This document shows positions 35,138 through 43,671 of a DNA stretch of 64,000 nucleotides, piece after piece. This DNA comes from Streptomyces coelicoflavus. GTDB taxonomy: Bacteria; Actinomycetota; Actinomycetes; Streptomycetales; Streptomycetaceae. The DNA lies in NCBI RefSeq assembly GCF_003112555.1, contig NZ_BEWB01000003.1, positions 124,001 through 188,000 of the forward strand. The letters run 5' to 3'. The first letter of the stretch is position 1. Each line of letters starts with the position of its first letter. Below the pieces are notes generated by a model, which saw only the letters and a list, made by a program, of their open reading frames with translations, was not told where the DNA came from and made no database searches. Position numbers and translations under genes: made by a program.

Positions 35138-35959
35138 TCAACTGGGCGTTTCCGCAGACGAGTTGCCGTCTCCGTCGTCTCTGCCATCTCCGCCGTCGCC
35201 GCCACTTCCGGCGCTTCCGACGCTTCCGGCACGCAGCAGCAGCGGCCCGTACCCGGCCCGGCGCGCGAACTCCGCGATCGCGGTGTACCCCGACAGCCCG
35301 CCCCGGGCCGTGCTCCCGGTGTCCGGTGGCGTCTCACAGGTGCCCGGCGCGTCCTCGGCGCTCACCGCACAGCGCGTGCGCACACTGCGCCCGTCGGGCC
35401 CCATGAGGCTCAGGACGGACTCGAGCGGACCGCCGGTGACATTGCGGTAGTAGGTCCGCGCCCAGGTCTCCGCACCCCTGGCCAGGACGCAGGTCTGCGC
35501 CTCGACGCCCGCGGGAGAGGTGAGTTCGGGACCGCAGCGCGCGGCCAGCGCAGGGCCGGGCGGCAGCGGCGAACGGTCGGGCTCGGTCTCCGGCGCGACA
35601 CGGTCGTCTCCCCCGGACCCGGACCCGGACTCGGACTCGGAGCCGTAGCCGACAACCCCGGAGTCCGATGCGGTTCCGGCCCCGGCCCATGCCTCGGCCC
35701 CGGGCCAGGCGCCCGGCTCCGCCCCGGACGCGGGCGCCTTTCCGTCACCGCCCCGCGCGAGGAGCGGCACGGTCACGGGCGCCCCCTCGCTCCCGTCGCC
35801 AGAAGGCCCCGCGGACGCCACGGCGAACGGCAGTACGACCGCGCACACCACGACACCCACCAGGCCGTAGAGACGGAGCCGCCGGCGGTCCGGCCCGCAA
35901 CGGCGTGGCCCGGCGCGGCGCGGGCCGACGGCGCGGTGCTCCCCAGCATGAAGCGGCAT
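35138..35959 (-). CDS. Membrane-anchored hypothetical protein
   Basis: 273 aa, not recognised. An Arg-rich cytosolic N-terminus (about 1-28) precedes one TM (LYGLVGVVVCAVVLPFAVAS), a Gly/Ser/Ala linker with SESESGSGSGGDD, and an extracellular domain of about 120 residues with three or four Cys (AARCGPELTS, AQTCVLARGAETWARTYYRN, RTRCAVSAEDAPGTCETPP). The C-terminus is a Gly/Asp tail. Alone between convergent and divergent neighbours; an exported surface protein of unknown role. Confidence 0.72.
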   Translation of the reverse strand: MPLHAGEHRAVGPRRAGPRRCGPDRRRLRLYGLVGVVVCAVVLPFAVASAGPSGDGSEGAPVTVPLLARGGDGKAPASGAEPGAWPGAEAWAGAGTASDSGVVGYGSESESGSGSGGDDRVAPETEPDRSPLPPGPALAARCGPELTSPAGVEAQTCVLARGAETWARTYYRNVTGGPLESVLSLMGPDGRSVRTRCAVSAEDAPGTCETPPDTGSTARGGLSGYTAIAEFARRAGYGPLLLRAGSVGSAGSGGDGGDGRDDGDGNSSAETPS

Positions 35960-36014
35960 GGGGCGGACGATAACGACCGGGAGCGGGCGCGGACCCGGCG
36001 CGCGCCGGACACCC

Positions 36015-36680
36015 CTACAACTCGGGCGCGCTCACACCCGTACGAGTGAGGGCGTCGACCACCGCGTCCACCACGGCCTCCACGTCCGGCACCCAGGGCG
36101 CGGCGGAGCCGGGCAGCGGCGCCCGCTCCCAGCGGACGGTGCCGGCGCCGGTCTCGGACGGGGGCAGCGCGAGATAGCCGCCCTCGCCGTGGAAACGCAG
36201 GGAGCCGGGGACGAAGTCCTTGGCGTAGAGCAGCTCGCCCAACTGCTCCATGGAGTACGGCCTGACCAGCAGTGACCAGCGGGTCGGCGACGCGACGACC
36301 GGGCCGATCCGCAGCCCGGCGCGGTCGAGCGCGGCGAGGGCGTGGGCGGCCGGCAGGGCGGGCAGGGAGACGGCGCACGGCGCGCCGCCCCCGGTGGCCA
36401 GGACGATCGGGGCGGTCGGCCGGTTGGTCCACCACCAGCGCACCATGCGGGCGTCGGTGGTCGCGGCGAGGAGGCCGGGGTCGAAGGGGTGCGCGCCCGG
36501 CACCGTGCACTCGGGGTCGGGGCAGGAGCAGCGAGAGCGCGCCCGCGGGTCCGCCGCCGCGCCCGGGAGCACGGGCCACCGCCATTGCGCCGCGTAGGTC
36601 AGGGCCGCGCCGATCAGCTCAGGCCGCCCGTCGTCGTGCTGGGACAGGAGCCTGCGTCGCCTTCCGAGGATCTCGCGCAT
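36015..36680 (-). CDS. Degenerate primase-polymerase-domain protein
   Basis: 221 aa from ATG 36680 with AAAGGAA 9 bp upstream. Fold cues of the bifunctional primase/polymerase N-terminal family are present: YAAQWRWPVLPG, a Cys cluster (CSCPDPECTVPGAHPFDPG), ARMVRWWWTNRPTAPIVLATG and SLLVRPYSMEQLGELL. The acidic catalytic motif is replaced (APCAVSLPALPA instead of IDLD) and no catalytic His motif is evident. I infer a non-catalytic paralogue of the protein at 25423, possibly a nucleic-acid-binding or structural form. Confidence 0.75.
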   Translation of the reverse strand: MREILGRRRRLLSQHDDGRPELIGAALTYAAQWRWPVLPGAAADPRARSRCSCPDPECTVPGAHPFDPGLLAATTDARMVRWWWTNRPTAPIVLATGGGAPCAVSLPALPAAHALAALDRAGLRIGPVVASPTRWSLLVRPYSMEQLGELLYAKDFVPGSLRFHGEGGYLALPPSETGAGTVRWERAPLPGSAAPWVPDVEAVVDAVVDALTRTGVSAPEL

Positions 36681-37195
36681 GAGCGCTCGTTCCTTTCCGT
36701 TGCACGCCTGGCAACACCGTGGTCTCTTCACACCATGTGTCGATCACTTCGCTGTGCGTTGCTGGTGGCGCATCACACCCCTGCCGGGGGACGCCCCCAC
36801 GGGGATTCCCCGGGGAACACCTCCGCCAAGGGCAAGGGAAACCCCTGTGGGTCGAGCACTGACTGCGTCCGTGACGGTCCGGCCACTGCGTCTGTCAAAA
36901 GCATGGGCGTGGCGCGGGGGTGGCGAAGTCTGGCGTTTTGCCGTCGCGCGTATTTCTCTCCGCCTCCGCCACGGGAGGATGGGGCACGGTCGTCGGTGGA
37001 TAGGACGCCCGGGTCCGTCACCAGGTTCCAGGTGGCCCCCAACCACCCCTGGTCTTCTCCGAGTACGTACCCATCACGACCGTTGTGACGCTCCGTGAAG
37101 CACCCCCAGTCGACCGCAACAAGGCGTCCTCTGGGGCAGTTTCAAGCCAATCTCGCTTTTCCGCAAGGGGTCGGGAAGGAGGCCGCTCGCACCCC
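36681..37195. other. Intergenic region, no gene seen
   Basis: 515 bp between divergent starts, lower in GC than average. No convincing coding frame, long dyad or riboswitch-like fold is visible. Confidence 0.4.
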
Positions 37196-37315
37196 ATGGA
37201 CACCACGAATCCCGGCAGGACAATGCTGGACATCCCCTTACGAGTGCGTGTACATGTGGAGACACTGCTAGCGGCGCAGAATGACATGGGGGTTTGCGAT
37301 GCTTTTGAGCAGTAA
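37196..37315 (+). CDS. 39-aa small ORF upstream of the SpoIIE-type phosphatase
   Basis: MDTTNPGRTMLDIPLRVRVH then VETLLAAQNDMGVCDAFEQ. It has AAGGAGG at 37176-37182 and ends 24 bp before the phosphatase start. The amphipathic middle (MLDIPLRVRVHVETLL) looks like an ordered helix rather than a random frame. Either a small regulatory partner translated in the same operon or a leader peptide controlling the phosphatase. Confidence 0.55.
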   Translation: MDTTNPGRTMLDIPLRVRVHVETLLAAQNDMGVCDAFEQ

Positions 37316-37339
37316 GCGCCGGTCGAAAGGCCGGACGCC

Positions 37340-38773
37340 ATGAACGCCCCGCACCCAGCGAAAGTGGCCGGAATCGATTCAACGGTTCCGTCCCCCGCAC
37401 ACACTGTCGCGTCCGCCGCCGCGGGCACCTCCCCGGCGACCGAAGCCCCCACGACGGACACCGCGGCCGTCACGGACGCCTCAGGCACCCCGTGCGCCCC
37501 CGGCGCCCTGCTCCAGGACCGGCTCGCCGGCTGGGTCTCGGACCTCACGACCCTGCACGAACTGACCGAACGCCTCGTCCGCACGGGCACCCTCGCCGAC
37601 GGCCTCCAGGAACTGCTGCGCGCCGGCGCCGCCCTGGTCGGCGCCCGGCGCGGCCTCGTCGTACTGGAACCGGCCGACGGACTCGGCCCCGACACCACCG
37701 TCGGCCTCGGCCTCGCCCGCGCCGACCTCGGCCACCTCGAGACCGTGCCCCGCAGCGCCCTGTCCTACGGACGGATCCTGGACGGACTGCCGGTCGACGA
37801 GGGCGGCGTCGCCGAACCCGACCTGCTCGCCGAGAAGACCCTCGACCCCCGCCACCGCGAGGTCGCCGCCCGCCTCGGCTACGCCGCCAGCTACGCGCTG
37901 CCCCTGTCCGCCGAGGGCACCGCGCGCCTCGGCGCCGCCGTCTGGCTCTACGACGAGCCCGCCGAACCGGCAAAACGGCAGCGCCACCTCGCCGGCCTGT
38001 ACGTCCGGTACGCCGCGCAGCACCTGACCCGCCTCCTGGAGGTCGAGCGCACCCGCTCCGCCATGGCGACGATGGCCGAGGAACTGCTGCCCTCCCGCCT
38101 GCCCCGGGTGCCCGGCGTCCAGCTCGCCGTCCGGCACCGCACCGGCCCGCGCGGCGGCGGCGACTGGTACGACGCGCTGCCGCTGCCGGACGCCGCCCTC
38201 GGCCTCGCCGTCGGCTCCGTCACCGGGTCGGGGCCCAGCGCCGTCGCCGCGATGGGACGGCTGCGCGCCTCGCTGCGGGCGTACGCCGTGATGGAGGGCG
38301 AGGACCCGGTCGCCGTCCTGTCCGATCTGGAGCTGCTGCTGCGGCTCACCGAGCCGGCCCGCTCGGCCACCGCGCTCTTCGGCTACTGCGAGCCCGCCCT
38401 GCGCCGGATCACCCTCGCCGGCGCCGGGCACAGCCCGCCCCTGCTCATCGGGGAGCGGCGCACGGAGTTCGTCGAGACGTCCGTCTCCGCACCGCTCGGC
38501 ATGCTCGCCTGCTGGGAGGCGCCCAGCGTGGAACTCCAGGCCGAACCCGGAGAGACGGTTCTGCTCTACTCCGACGGGCTCCTGCACCGCACCGGCGACC
38601 CGGCCGACCGGGCCTTCGCCCGGCTGCACGCGGCGGCGGCGGGCGTGCCCCGGGCCGCGCGCCACGACCCGGACGCGGTCGTCGAACACGTCCTGCGCAC
38701 GGTGCTGCCCGGCGGCAGGGCGGAGGCGGACTCCGAGGAGGACGTCGTCCTGCTGGCGGTCAGGTTCGAATAA
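37340..38773 (+). CDS. GAF-SpoIIE (PP2C-type) protein phosphatase with altered metal-site motif
   Basis: 477 aa. The N-terminal 55 residues are Ala/Thr/Pro-rich; a GAF-like domain follows (about 65-230, LTERLVRTGTLADGLQELLR). The SpoIIE domain (about 245-477) has GGGDWYDALPLPD, AGAGHSPPLLI, LLYSDGLLHR and EEDVVLLAV. The usual GDVxGhG reads GSVTGSG (about residue 291), so the first metal-ligand Asp is Ser. It normally dephosphorylates anti-sigma-factor antagonists; here activity may be reduced or lost. Two RsbW-like ATPase genes lie at 32925 and 40451. Confidence 0.88.
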   Translation: MNAPHPAKVAGIDSTVPSPAHTVASAAAGTSPATEAPTTDTAAVTDASGTPCAPGALLQDRLAGWVSDLTTLHELTERLVRTGTLADGLQELLRAGAALVGARRGLVVLEPADGLGPDTTVGLGLARADLGHLETVPRSALSYGRILDGLPVDEGGVAEPDLLAEKTLDPRHREVAARLGYAASYALPLSAEGTARLGAAVWLYDEPAEPAKRQRHLAGLYVRYAAQHLTRLLEVERTRSAMATMAEELLPSRLPRVPGVQLAVRHRTGPRGGGDWYDALPLPDAALGLAVGSVTGSGPSAVAAMGRLRASLRAYAVMEGEDPVAVLSDLELLLRLTEPARSATALFGYCEPALRRITLAGAGHSPPLLIGERRTEFVETSVSAPLGMLACWEAPSVELQAEPGETVLLYSDGLLHRTGDPADRAFARLHAAAAGVPRAARHDPDAVVEHVLRTVLPGGRAEADSEEDVVLLAVRFE

Positions 38774-38916
38774 CGGGCACCCGAAACGCACTGACGCCCC
38801 GCACGTCACGCATAACGGACGGTTACGCCTCCCTGTAACAGGCCCTTCGGCCCTGGGCCCCCTTCCGTACGACCGTACGATGGGGGTGGTCCAGTGCCGT
38901 ATCGAGGAGGATGACC

Positions 38917-40383
38917 GTGGCGGAGGAGCTCACCCCGGAGAACCCGGAGACCCCGGACGAGACCGAGGAGCCGATCAAGCAGCGCAAGAACGGCCTGTAC
39001 CCGGGCGTGTCCGACGAGCTGGCCGAGAACATGAAGTCCGGCTGGGCCGACACGGAACTGCACGACCTGGAGCCGATCTCCCAGGCCGCCGAGACCGCCG
39101 CCCGCCGTGCCGCACTGTCCGCCCGCTTCCCCGGCGAGCGCCTGGTGATCCCCGCGGGCAACCTGAAGACCCGCTCCAACGACACGGAGTACGCGTTCCG
39201 CGCCTCGGTCGAGTACGCGTACCTGACCGGCAACCAGACCGACGACGGCGTCCTGGTCCTGGAGCCCGAGGGCGACGGCCACACCGCGACGCTCTACCTC
39301 CTGCCGCGCTCGGACCGGGAGAACGGCGAGTTCTGGCTGAACGGCATGGGCGAGCTGTGGGTCGGCCGCCGCCACTCCCTCACCGAGGCCGGGAAGCTGT
39401 ACGGCATCCCCGCCTCCGACGTCCGCGAGCTGGCCGACAGCCTGCGCGAGGCCACCGGACCGGTGCGCGTCGTACGCGGCTACGACGCCGGCATCGAGGC
39501 CGCCCTGACCGACAAGGTCACCGCCGAGCGCGACGAGGAACTGCGCGTCTTCCTCTCCGAGGCCCGCCTGGTCAAGGACGAGTTCGAGATCGGCGAGCTG
39601 CAGAAGGCCGTCGACTCCACCGTGCGCGGTTTCGAGGACGTCGTGAAGGTCCTCGACAAGGCGGAGGCGACCAGCGAGCGCTACATCGAGGGCACCTTCT
39701 TCCTCCGCGCGCGCGTCGAGGGCAACGACGTCGGCTACGGCTCCATCTGCGCCGCCGGCCCGCACGCCTGCACCCTGCACTGGGTCCGCAACGACGGCCC
39801 GGTCCGCTCCGGCGACCTGCTGCTGCTCGACGCCGGCGTGGAGACGCACACGTACTACACCGCCGACGTGACGCGCACCCTGCCGATCAACGGCCGCTAC
39901 AGCGAGCTCCAGAAGAAGATCTACGACGCCGTGTACGACTCCCAGGAGGCCGGCATCGCGGCGGTGCAGCCGGGGGCCAAGTTCCGGGACTTCCACGACG
40001 CCTCCCAGCGGGTGCTGGCCGAGCGGCTCGTCGAGTGGGGTCTGGTCGAGGGTCCCGTCGCGCGGGTCCTCGAGCTGGGCCTGCAGCGCCGCTGGACGCT
40101 GCACGGCACCGGTCACATGCTCGGCATGGACGTCCACGACTGCGCCGCGGCGCGCGTCGACGCCTACGTCGACGGCACGCTGGAGCCCGGCATGGTGCTC
40201 ACCGTCGAGCCGGGCCTGTACTTCCAGGCCGACGACCTGACCGTGCCCGAGGAGTACCGGGGCATCGGCGTCCGCATCGAGGACGACATCCTCGTCACCG
40301 CCGACGGCAACCGGAACCTGTCCGCCGGTCTGCCGCGCCGGTCGGACGAGGTCGAGGAGTGGATGGCCGCGCTCAAGGGCTGA
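38917..40383 (+). CDS. pepP: Xaa-Pro aminopeptidase (aminopeptidase P, M24B)
   Basis: 488 aa from GTG 38917, preferred because GAGGAGG (38904-38910) sits 6 bp upstream; ATG 38911 would touch it. An N-terminal creatinase-like domain (to about 240) is followed by the pita-bread fold with metal ligands in LLLLDAGVETHTYYTADVTRT (two Asp), LHGTGHMLGMDVHD (His), LTVEPGLYF (Glu) and GVRIEDDILV (Glu). It removes N-terminal residues preceding proline using two Mn2+ ions; cytosolic. Followed by a perfect 17-bp-arm terminator. Confidence 0.94.
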   Translation: MAEELTPENPETPDETEEPIKQRKNGLYPGVSDELAENMKSGWADTELHDLEPISQAAETAARRAALSARFPGERLVIPAGNLKTRSNDTEYAFRASVEYAYLTGNQTDDGVLVLEPEGDGHTATLYLLPRSDRENGEFWLNGMGELWVGRRHSLTEAGKLYGIPASDVRELADSLREATGPVRVVRGYDAGIEAALTDKVTAERDEELRVFLSEARLVKDEFEIGELQKAVDSTVRGFEDVVKVLDKAEATSERYIEGTFFLRARVEGNDVGYGSICAAGPHACTLHWVRNDGPVRSGDLLLLDAGVETHTYYTADVTRTLPINGRYSELQKKIYDAVYDSQEAGIAAVQPGAKFRDFHDASQRVLAERLVEWGLVEGPVARVLELGLQRRWTLHGTGHMLGMDVHDCAAARVDAYVDGTLEPGMVLTVEPGLYFQADDLTVPEEYRGIGVRIEDDILVTADGNRNLSAGLPRRSDEVEEWMAALKG

Positions 40384-40392
40384 CACACCGTC

Positions 40393-40430
40393 CGACGGCC
40401 GGGCACCCCGCGCGGGGTGCCCGGCCGTCG
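40393..40430. terminator. Bidirectional terminator, pepP / RsbW-like ATPase
   Basis: Perfect 17-bp arms CGACGGCCGGGCACCCC (40393-40409) and complement (40414-40430) with loop GCGC. Confidence 0.88.
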
Positions 40431-40450
40431 CCGTTCTTCGGGGCGTTCCC

Positions 40451-40915
40451 TCAGACCGCCACCAGCGGGGCGTTCTCGCGCCACTTGAGGATCTTGTCGA
40501 AGCTCACCACGGCACCGGCGCACCCCGGCGTACCGCCGATGTGGACGTGGTCGGCGAGCTCCCTGATGAGACACAGGCCGCGGCCGCTCTCGGCCTCCGG
40601 GTGCGCCGGACGGGCCACGCCCTGCGGTCCGCCCGCGGCGGCGGCGGGGAAACCGGGGCCGGTGTCGGCGACCTCGATACGGCACCGCTCGCCGTCCAGG
40701 TAGGCCGTGACCCGATACGCCTCACCGGGGCCGCCGGGCCCGTCGTCCCCACCGTGCTCGACGGCGTTGGCGCAGGCCTCGCTCAGCGCGACGGAGAGGT
40801 CGAAGGAGATGTCGGGGTCGACGCCCGCGGTCTCCATGGTGCCGATCAGCAGCCGGCGGGCCAGGGGCACGCTCGCAGCCTCGCGCCGCAAATGGAGTGA
40901 CCACCAGATGCTCAT
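40451..40915 (-). CDS. RsbW/SpoIIAB-like anti-sigma-type ATPase
   Basis: 154 aa from ATG 40915 with GGGAGG upstream. GHKL motifs: N box ALSEACANAVEHG, G1 IEVADTGPGFP and G2 ESGRGLCLIRELAD. Full-length single-domain protein of the Streptomyces family that binds sigma factors or anti-anti-sigma proteins. It may connect with the phosphatase at 37340 (inference from proximity). Confidence 0.92.
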   Translation of the reverse strand: MSIWWSLHLRREAASVPLARRLLIGTMETAGVDPDISFDLSVALSEACANAVEHGGDDGPGGPGEAYRVTAYLDGERCRIEVADTGPGFPAAAAGGPQGVARPAHPEAESGRGLCLIRELADHVHIGGTPGCAGAVVSFDKILKWRENAPLVAV

Positions 40916-41157
40916 GCTCCAGCCTCCCGGCCGCGGCTCGACATACCGATACGTATTGCCCCTCATGCCCGGGCGTAAGCACGCTGTGCCCGTGACACCG
41001 CTCGTCTGGCGGATGCGTCACCGCCGCCGATCGGTGTATGCCGGGCGACTCGTGGACAGAAGGTGACCTTCGGTACCGTTCCCCGCCTTCCGGCCGTACG
41101 GCATCTTGTGGACCTGCCGTACGGAGTGTGGGCCGTGAGTGCGATGATGAGCCCGCC

Positions 41158-41997
41158 ATGACTGCCCCCCACCCGCCAACGGCGCGCTCCGGGAACGACC
41201 TCCGGATCCTGCGGGCCGCGGTGTTCGCCGCGGTCTGCGTCGTGCTGGCCGCGGCGGGACACACCCTCGCCTCCTGCGCCACCGTTCCGCTGTGGTCGCT
41301 GGGCGCGGGATTCCTCGGGGCGGTCCTGGTCGCCGTGCCGCTCGCCGGGCGCCTGCGCTCGCTGGCCGGCATCGTGACGCTGCTCACCCTCGGACAGACC
41401 GCCCTGCACGCCCTGTTCGGTCTCGGCCAGCACGGCACCACCGTCGCCGCCCCGGCCACGGCCTCCGGCGGCGGGGCGGGCGCGCTGTCCGACGCCTCAC
41501 TGGTCCAGCAGGCCGCACGGCTGGTCTGCGGGACCACCGCGGCGGCGATCAGCCCCACCCAGGCCCAGCGCATCCTCACCGACGCGCGCGTCGCCCCCGA
41601 CGTCACCACCGGCGCGGCGCACCACCCGGCCGACGCCCTGTCCACCGCCGGTACCTCCGCCCCGCTGCTGCCATCCCTGCCGATGCTGCTCGGTCACGTC
41701 CTCGCGGCCCTGGCCACCGGCTGGCTGCTGCGGCGCGGGGACCTGGCACTGGCCCGGCTCGTCGAACTGTCGGCGCACTCGGCCCACTCCGTGGCCGAAG
41801 CGGCGTTCGTCCGCGCCCTGCGTGCCGCGCTCTCCCTGGTGCGCACCCTGCACGCAGGGCTCGCCGGTGCCCCCGGTACGGGCCCCCGGCTGCCGCGTCC
41901 CGCCCTGTGGGTGCCGCCCGGGCCCCGTACCACCGCGCTCCAGCACACGGTCGTCAGGCGCGGTCCGCCGAGTGGCGCGTTCGCCCTCGCCGCCTGA
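41158..41997 (+). CDS. Membrane protein at the head of the copper operon
   Basis: 279 aa. Four predicted TM segments: VFAAVCVVLAAAGHTLASCA, PLWSLGAGFLGAVLVAVPL, SLAGIVTLLTLGQTALHALF and MLLGHVLAALATGWLL. Between the last two is an extracytoplasmic loop of about 90 residues, and a roughly 60-residue Arg/Pro-rich cytosolic tail closes the protein. I do not recognise the family; actinobacterial homologues sit beside ycnI. The start of ycnI is 131 bp downstream on the same strand. Copper involvement is inferred from position only. Confidence 0.8.
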   Translation: MTAPHPPTARSGNDLRILRAAVFAAVCVVLAAAGHTLASCATVPLWSLGAGFLGAVLVAVPLAGRLRSLAGIVTLLTLGQTALHALFGLGQHGTTVAAPATASGGGAGALSDASLVQQAARLVCGTTAAAISPTQAQRILTDARVAPDVTTGAAHHPADALSTAGTSAPLLPSLPMLLGHVLAALATGWLLRRGDLALARLVELSAHSAHSVAEAAFVRALRAALSLVRTLHAGLAGAPGTGPRLPRPALWVPPGPRTTALQHTVVRRGPPSGAFALAA

Positions 41998-42128
41998 CAC
42001 GACGCGACCGCCGTCCCGCTTCCCCCGGGAGGGGCCGCCGTCGTGCGGCTCGCGCGCGTGCGCGCATTCCTCCCGTCACCCGGCACCGGCTCACCACCGG
42101 TGCCCCCACGAAGCGGAGTACTCCGTCC

Positions 42129-42887
42129 ATGAAGGCTTCCCGTATCGCCGCCGCCGGCGCCGTGTCCGGCATCGCCGTCCTCGCCCTGTCCGCTCCCGCC
42201 TTCGCGCACGTCAGCGTGCAGCCGGAGGGCGCCGCCGCCAAGGGCGGCTACGCGGTCGTCGACTTCAAGGTCCCCAACGAGCGCGACAACGCCTCCACCA
42301 CCAAGCTGGAGGTCAACTTCCCGACCGACCACCCGCTGGCGTCCGTGATGCCGCAGCCGGTCCCGGGCTGGAAGGCCGAGGTCACCAAGGCCAAGCCGGC
42401 CAAGCCGCTGGAGTCGCACGGCAAGCAGATCACCGAGGTCGTCACCAAGGTGACCTGGACCGCCGACGGCAAGGGCGTCGAGCCCGGCTACTTCCAGAAG
42501 TTCCCGGTGTCCATCGGCGCGCTGCCCGAGGACGCCGACCAGCTGGTGTTCAAGGCGATCCAGACGTACTCCAACAAGGAGGTCGTGCGCTGGATCGAGG
42601 TGCCGCAGGAGGGCCAGGAAGAGCCCGACACCCCGGCGCCCGTGCTCAAGCTGTCCGCGGCCGAGGACGACGCCCACGGCGCCTCGGGCTCGGACGCGAA
42701 GGCCGACGACACCGAGGCGGCCGCTCAGAACACCGCCGCCGACACCTCCGCGTCGGACTCCGGCTCCGGAGACGGCAGTGACACCACCGCCCGCGTCCTC
42801 GGCATTGCCGGCATCGTCGTCGGTGCGGCGGGCGTCGCGTACGGCGTGCTGGCCGGCCGTCGGCGCAACTCCGGCACGGCGGCGTAA
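42129..42887 (+). CDS. ycnI: YcnI/DUF1775 extracellular copper-binding protein
   Basis: 252 aa. Signal peptide about 1-28 cleaved at PAFA|HVSVQPEG, leaving the N-terminal His that is the copper ligand in YcnI. The DUF1775 beta-sandwich follows (VVDFKVPNERDNASTTKLEV, VTWTADGKGVEPGYFQKFPV), then an Asp/Ala/Ser linker and a C-terminal TM with Arg-rich stop (VLGIAGIVVGAAGVAYGVLA). Anchored on the outer face, upstream of sco; probably a copper chaperone. Confidence 0.93.
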   Translation: MKASRIAAAGAVSGIAVLALSAPAFAHVSVQPEGAAAKGGYAVVDFKVPNERDNASTTKLEVNFPTDHPLASVMPQPVPGWKAEVTKAKPAKPLESHGKQITEVVTKVTWTADGKGVEPGYFQKFPVSIGALPEDADQLVFKAIQTYSNKEVVRWIEVPQEGQEEPDTPAPVLKLSAAEDDAHGASGSDAKADDTEAAAQNTAADTSASDSGSGDGSDTTARVLGIAGIVVGAAGVAYGVLAGRRRNSGTAA

Positions 42888-42935
42888 CAGCTCCCGTGCC
42901 GGTGCGTCGGCGTCCCTCGCCGGCGCATCCTCTCG

Positions 42936-42994
42936 TCCGGTGCGCGCCGGACACCGTCCGTCGGTCCGTCCGACGGACCCCGGCGCGCACCGGA
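42936..42994 (+). terminator. Nested double hairpin between ycnI and sco
   Basis: Outer stem TCCGGTGCGCGCCGG (42936-42950) pairs perfectly with 42980-42994; an inner stem GTCCGTCGG (42956-42964) pairs with 42970-42978. No U-tract follows. It may be a partial terminator or mRNA stabiliser setting different levels of ycnI and the downstream genes. Confidence 0.55.
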
Positions 42995-43020
42995 GCACTT
43001 CACATCTGGGACATTTTTCT

Positions 43021-43671
43021 ATGCGCAAGAAGACGTTCGCCATGGCCGCCCTGCTCGCCGCCGCCACTCTGACGCTGTCCGCCTGCGGCAGCGGCGCCGA
43101 CAGCGACAAGCCCGTGACCGTGGTCTCCGAGGACAACAGCCAGCAGGCCGCCACCGTCCTCGACAAGCCCTTCGAGAAGCCCGACCTGGTCCTCACCGAC
43201 ACCCAGGGCAAGAAGTACGACCTGCGCGAGCAGACCGCCGGCAAGCCCACCCTCATCTACTTCGGCTACACCCACTGCCCCGACGTCTGCCCGCTGACCA
43301 TGAACAACATCGCCGTGGCCAAGAAGCAGCTCTCCCAGGCGGAGCAGGACAAGCTCCGCGTCGTGTTCGTCAGCACCGACCCGGAGCGCGACACCCCGGC
43401 CGCGCTCGGCAAGTGGCTCAAGGGCATCGACCCGCAGATCGTCGGCCTCACCGGCGAGTTCGACACCATCCAGGCGGGCGCCCGCACCCTCGGCATCTCG
43501 ATCGACCCGCCGACCAAGGACAAGGACGGCGAGATCGTCTCGACCCACGGCACCCAGGTCGTCGCCTTCTCCCCGAAGTCCGACGCGGGCTACGTCCTCT
43601 ACGGCGAGGACGCCACGGTCGACGACTACACCAAGGACCTCCCCAAGCTCATCAAGGGGGAGAACCCGTGA
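43021..43671 (+). CDS. sco: Sco/SenC-family copper chaperone lipoprotein
   Basis: 216 aa. Lipobox LTLSAC (Cys21). Thioredoxin-like Sco fold with Cu ligands in YFGYTHCPDVCPLTM (CxxxC) and the distal His in STHGTQVVAFSP. It delivers copper to cytochrome c oxidase CuA and, in S. lividans, to the GlxA pathway. Its TGA overlaps the next gene's GTG by 3 bp (GTGA). Confidence 0.95.
   Translation: MRKKTFAMAALLAAATLTLSACGSGADSDKPVTVVSEDNSQQAATVLDKPFEKPDLVLTDTQGKKYDLREQTAGKPTLIYFGYTHCPDVCPLTMNNIAVAKKQLSQAEQDKLRVVFVSTDPERDTPAALGKWLKGIDPQIVGLTGEFDTIQAGARTLGISIDPPTKDKDGEIVSTHGTQVVAFSPKSDAGYVLYGEDATVDDYTKDLPKLIKGENP

Noticed and set aside
36732..37098. Several overlapping 80-140-codon frames on both strands upstream of the small phosphatase-linked ORF
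   Set aside because: Contradictory frames, no third-position GC bias, no motifs; most likely a regulatory/intergenic stretch.
42000..42128. CsoR-type copper operator ahead of ycnI
   Set aside because: I found only a CACCGG/CCGGTG hairpin, not the pseudo-palindromic CsoR consensus.
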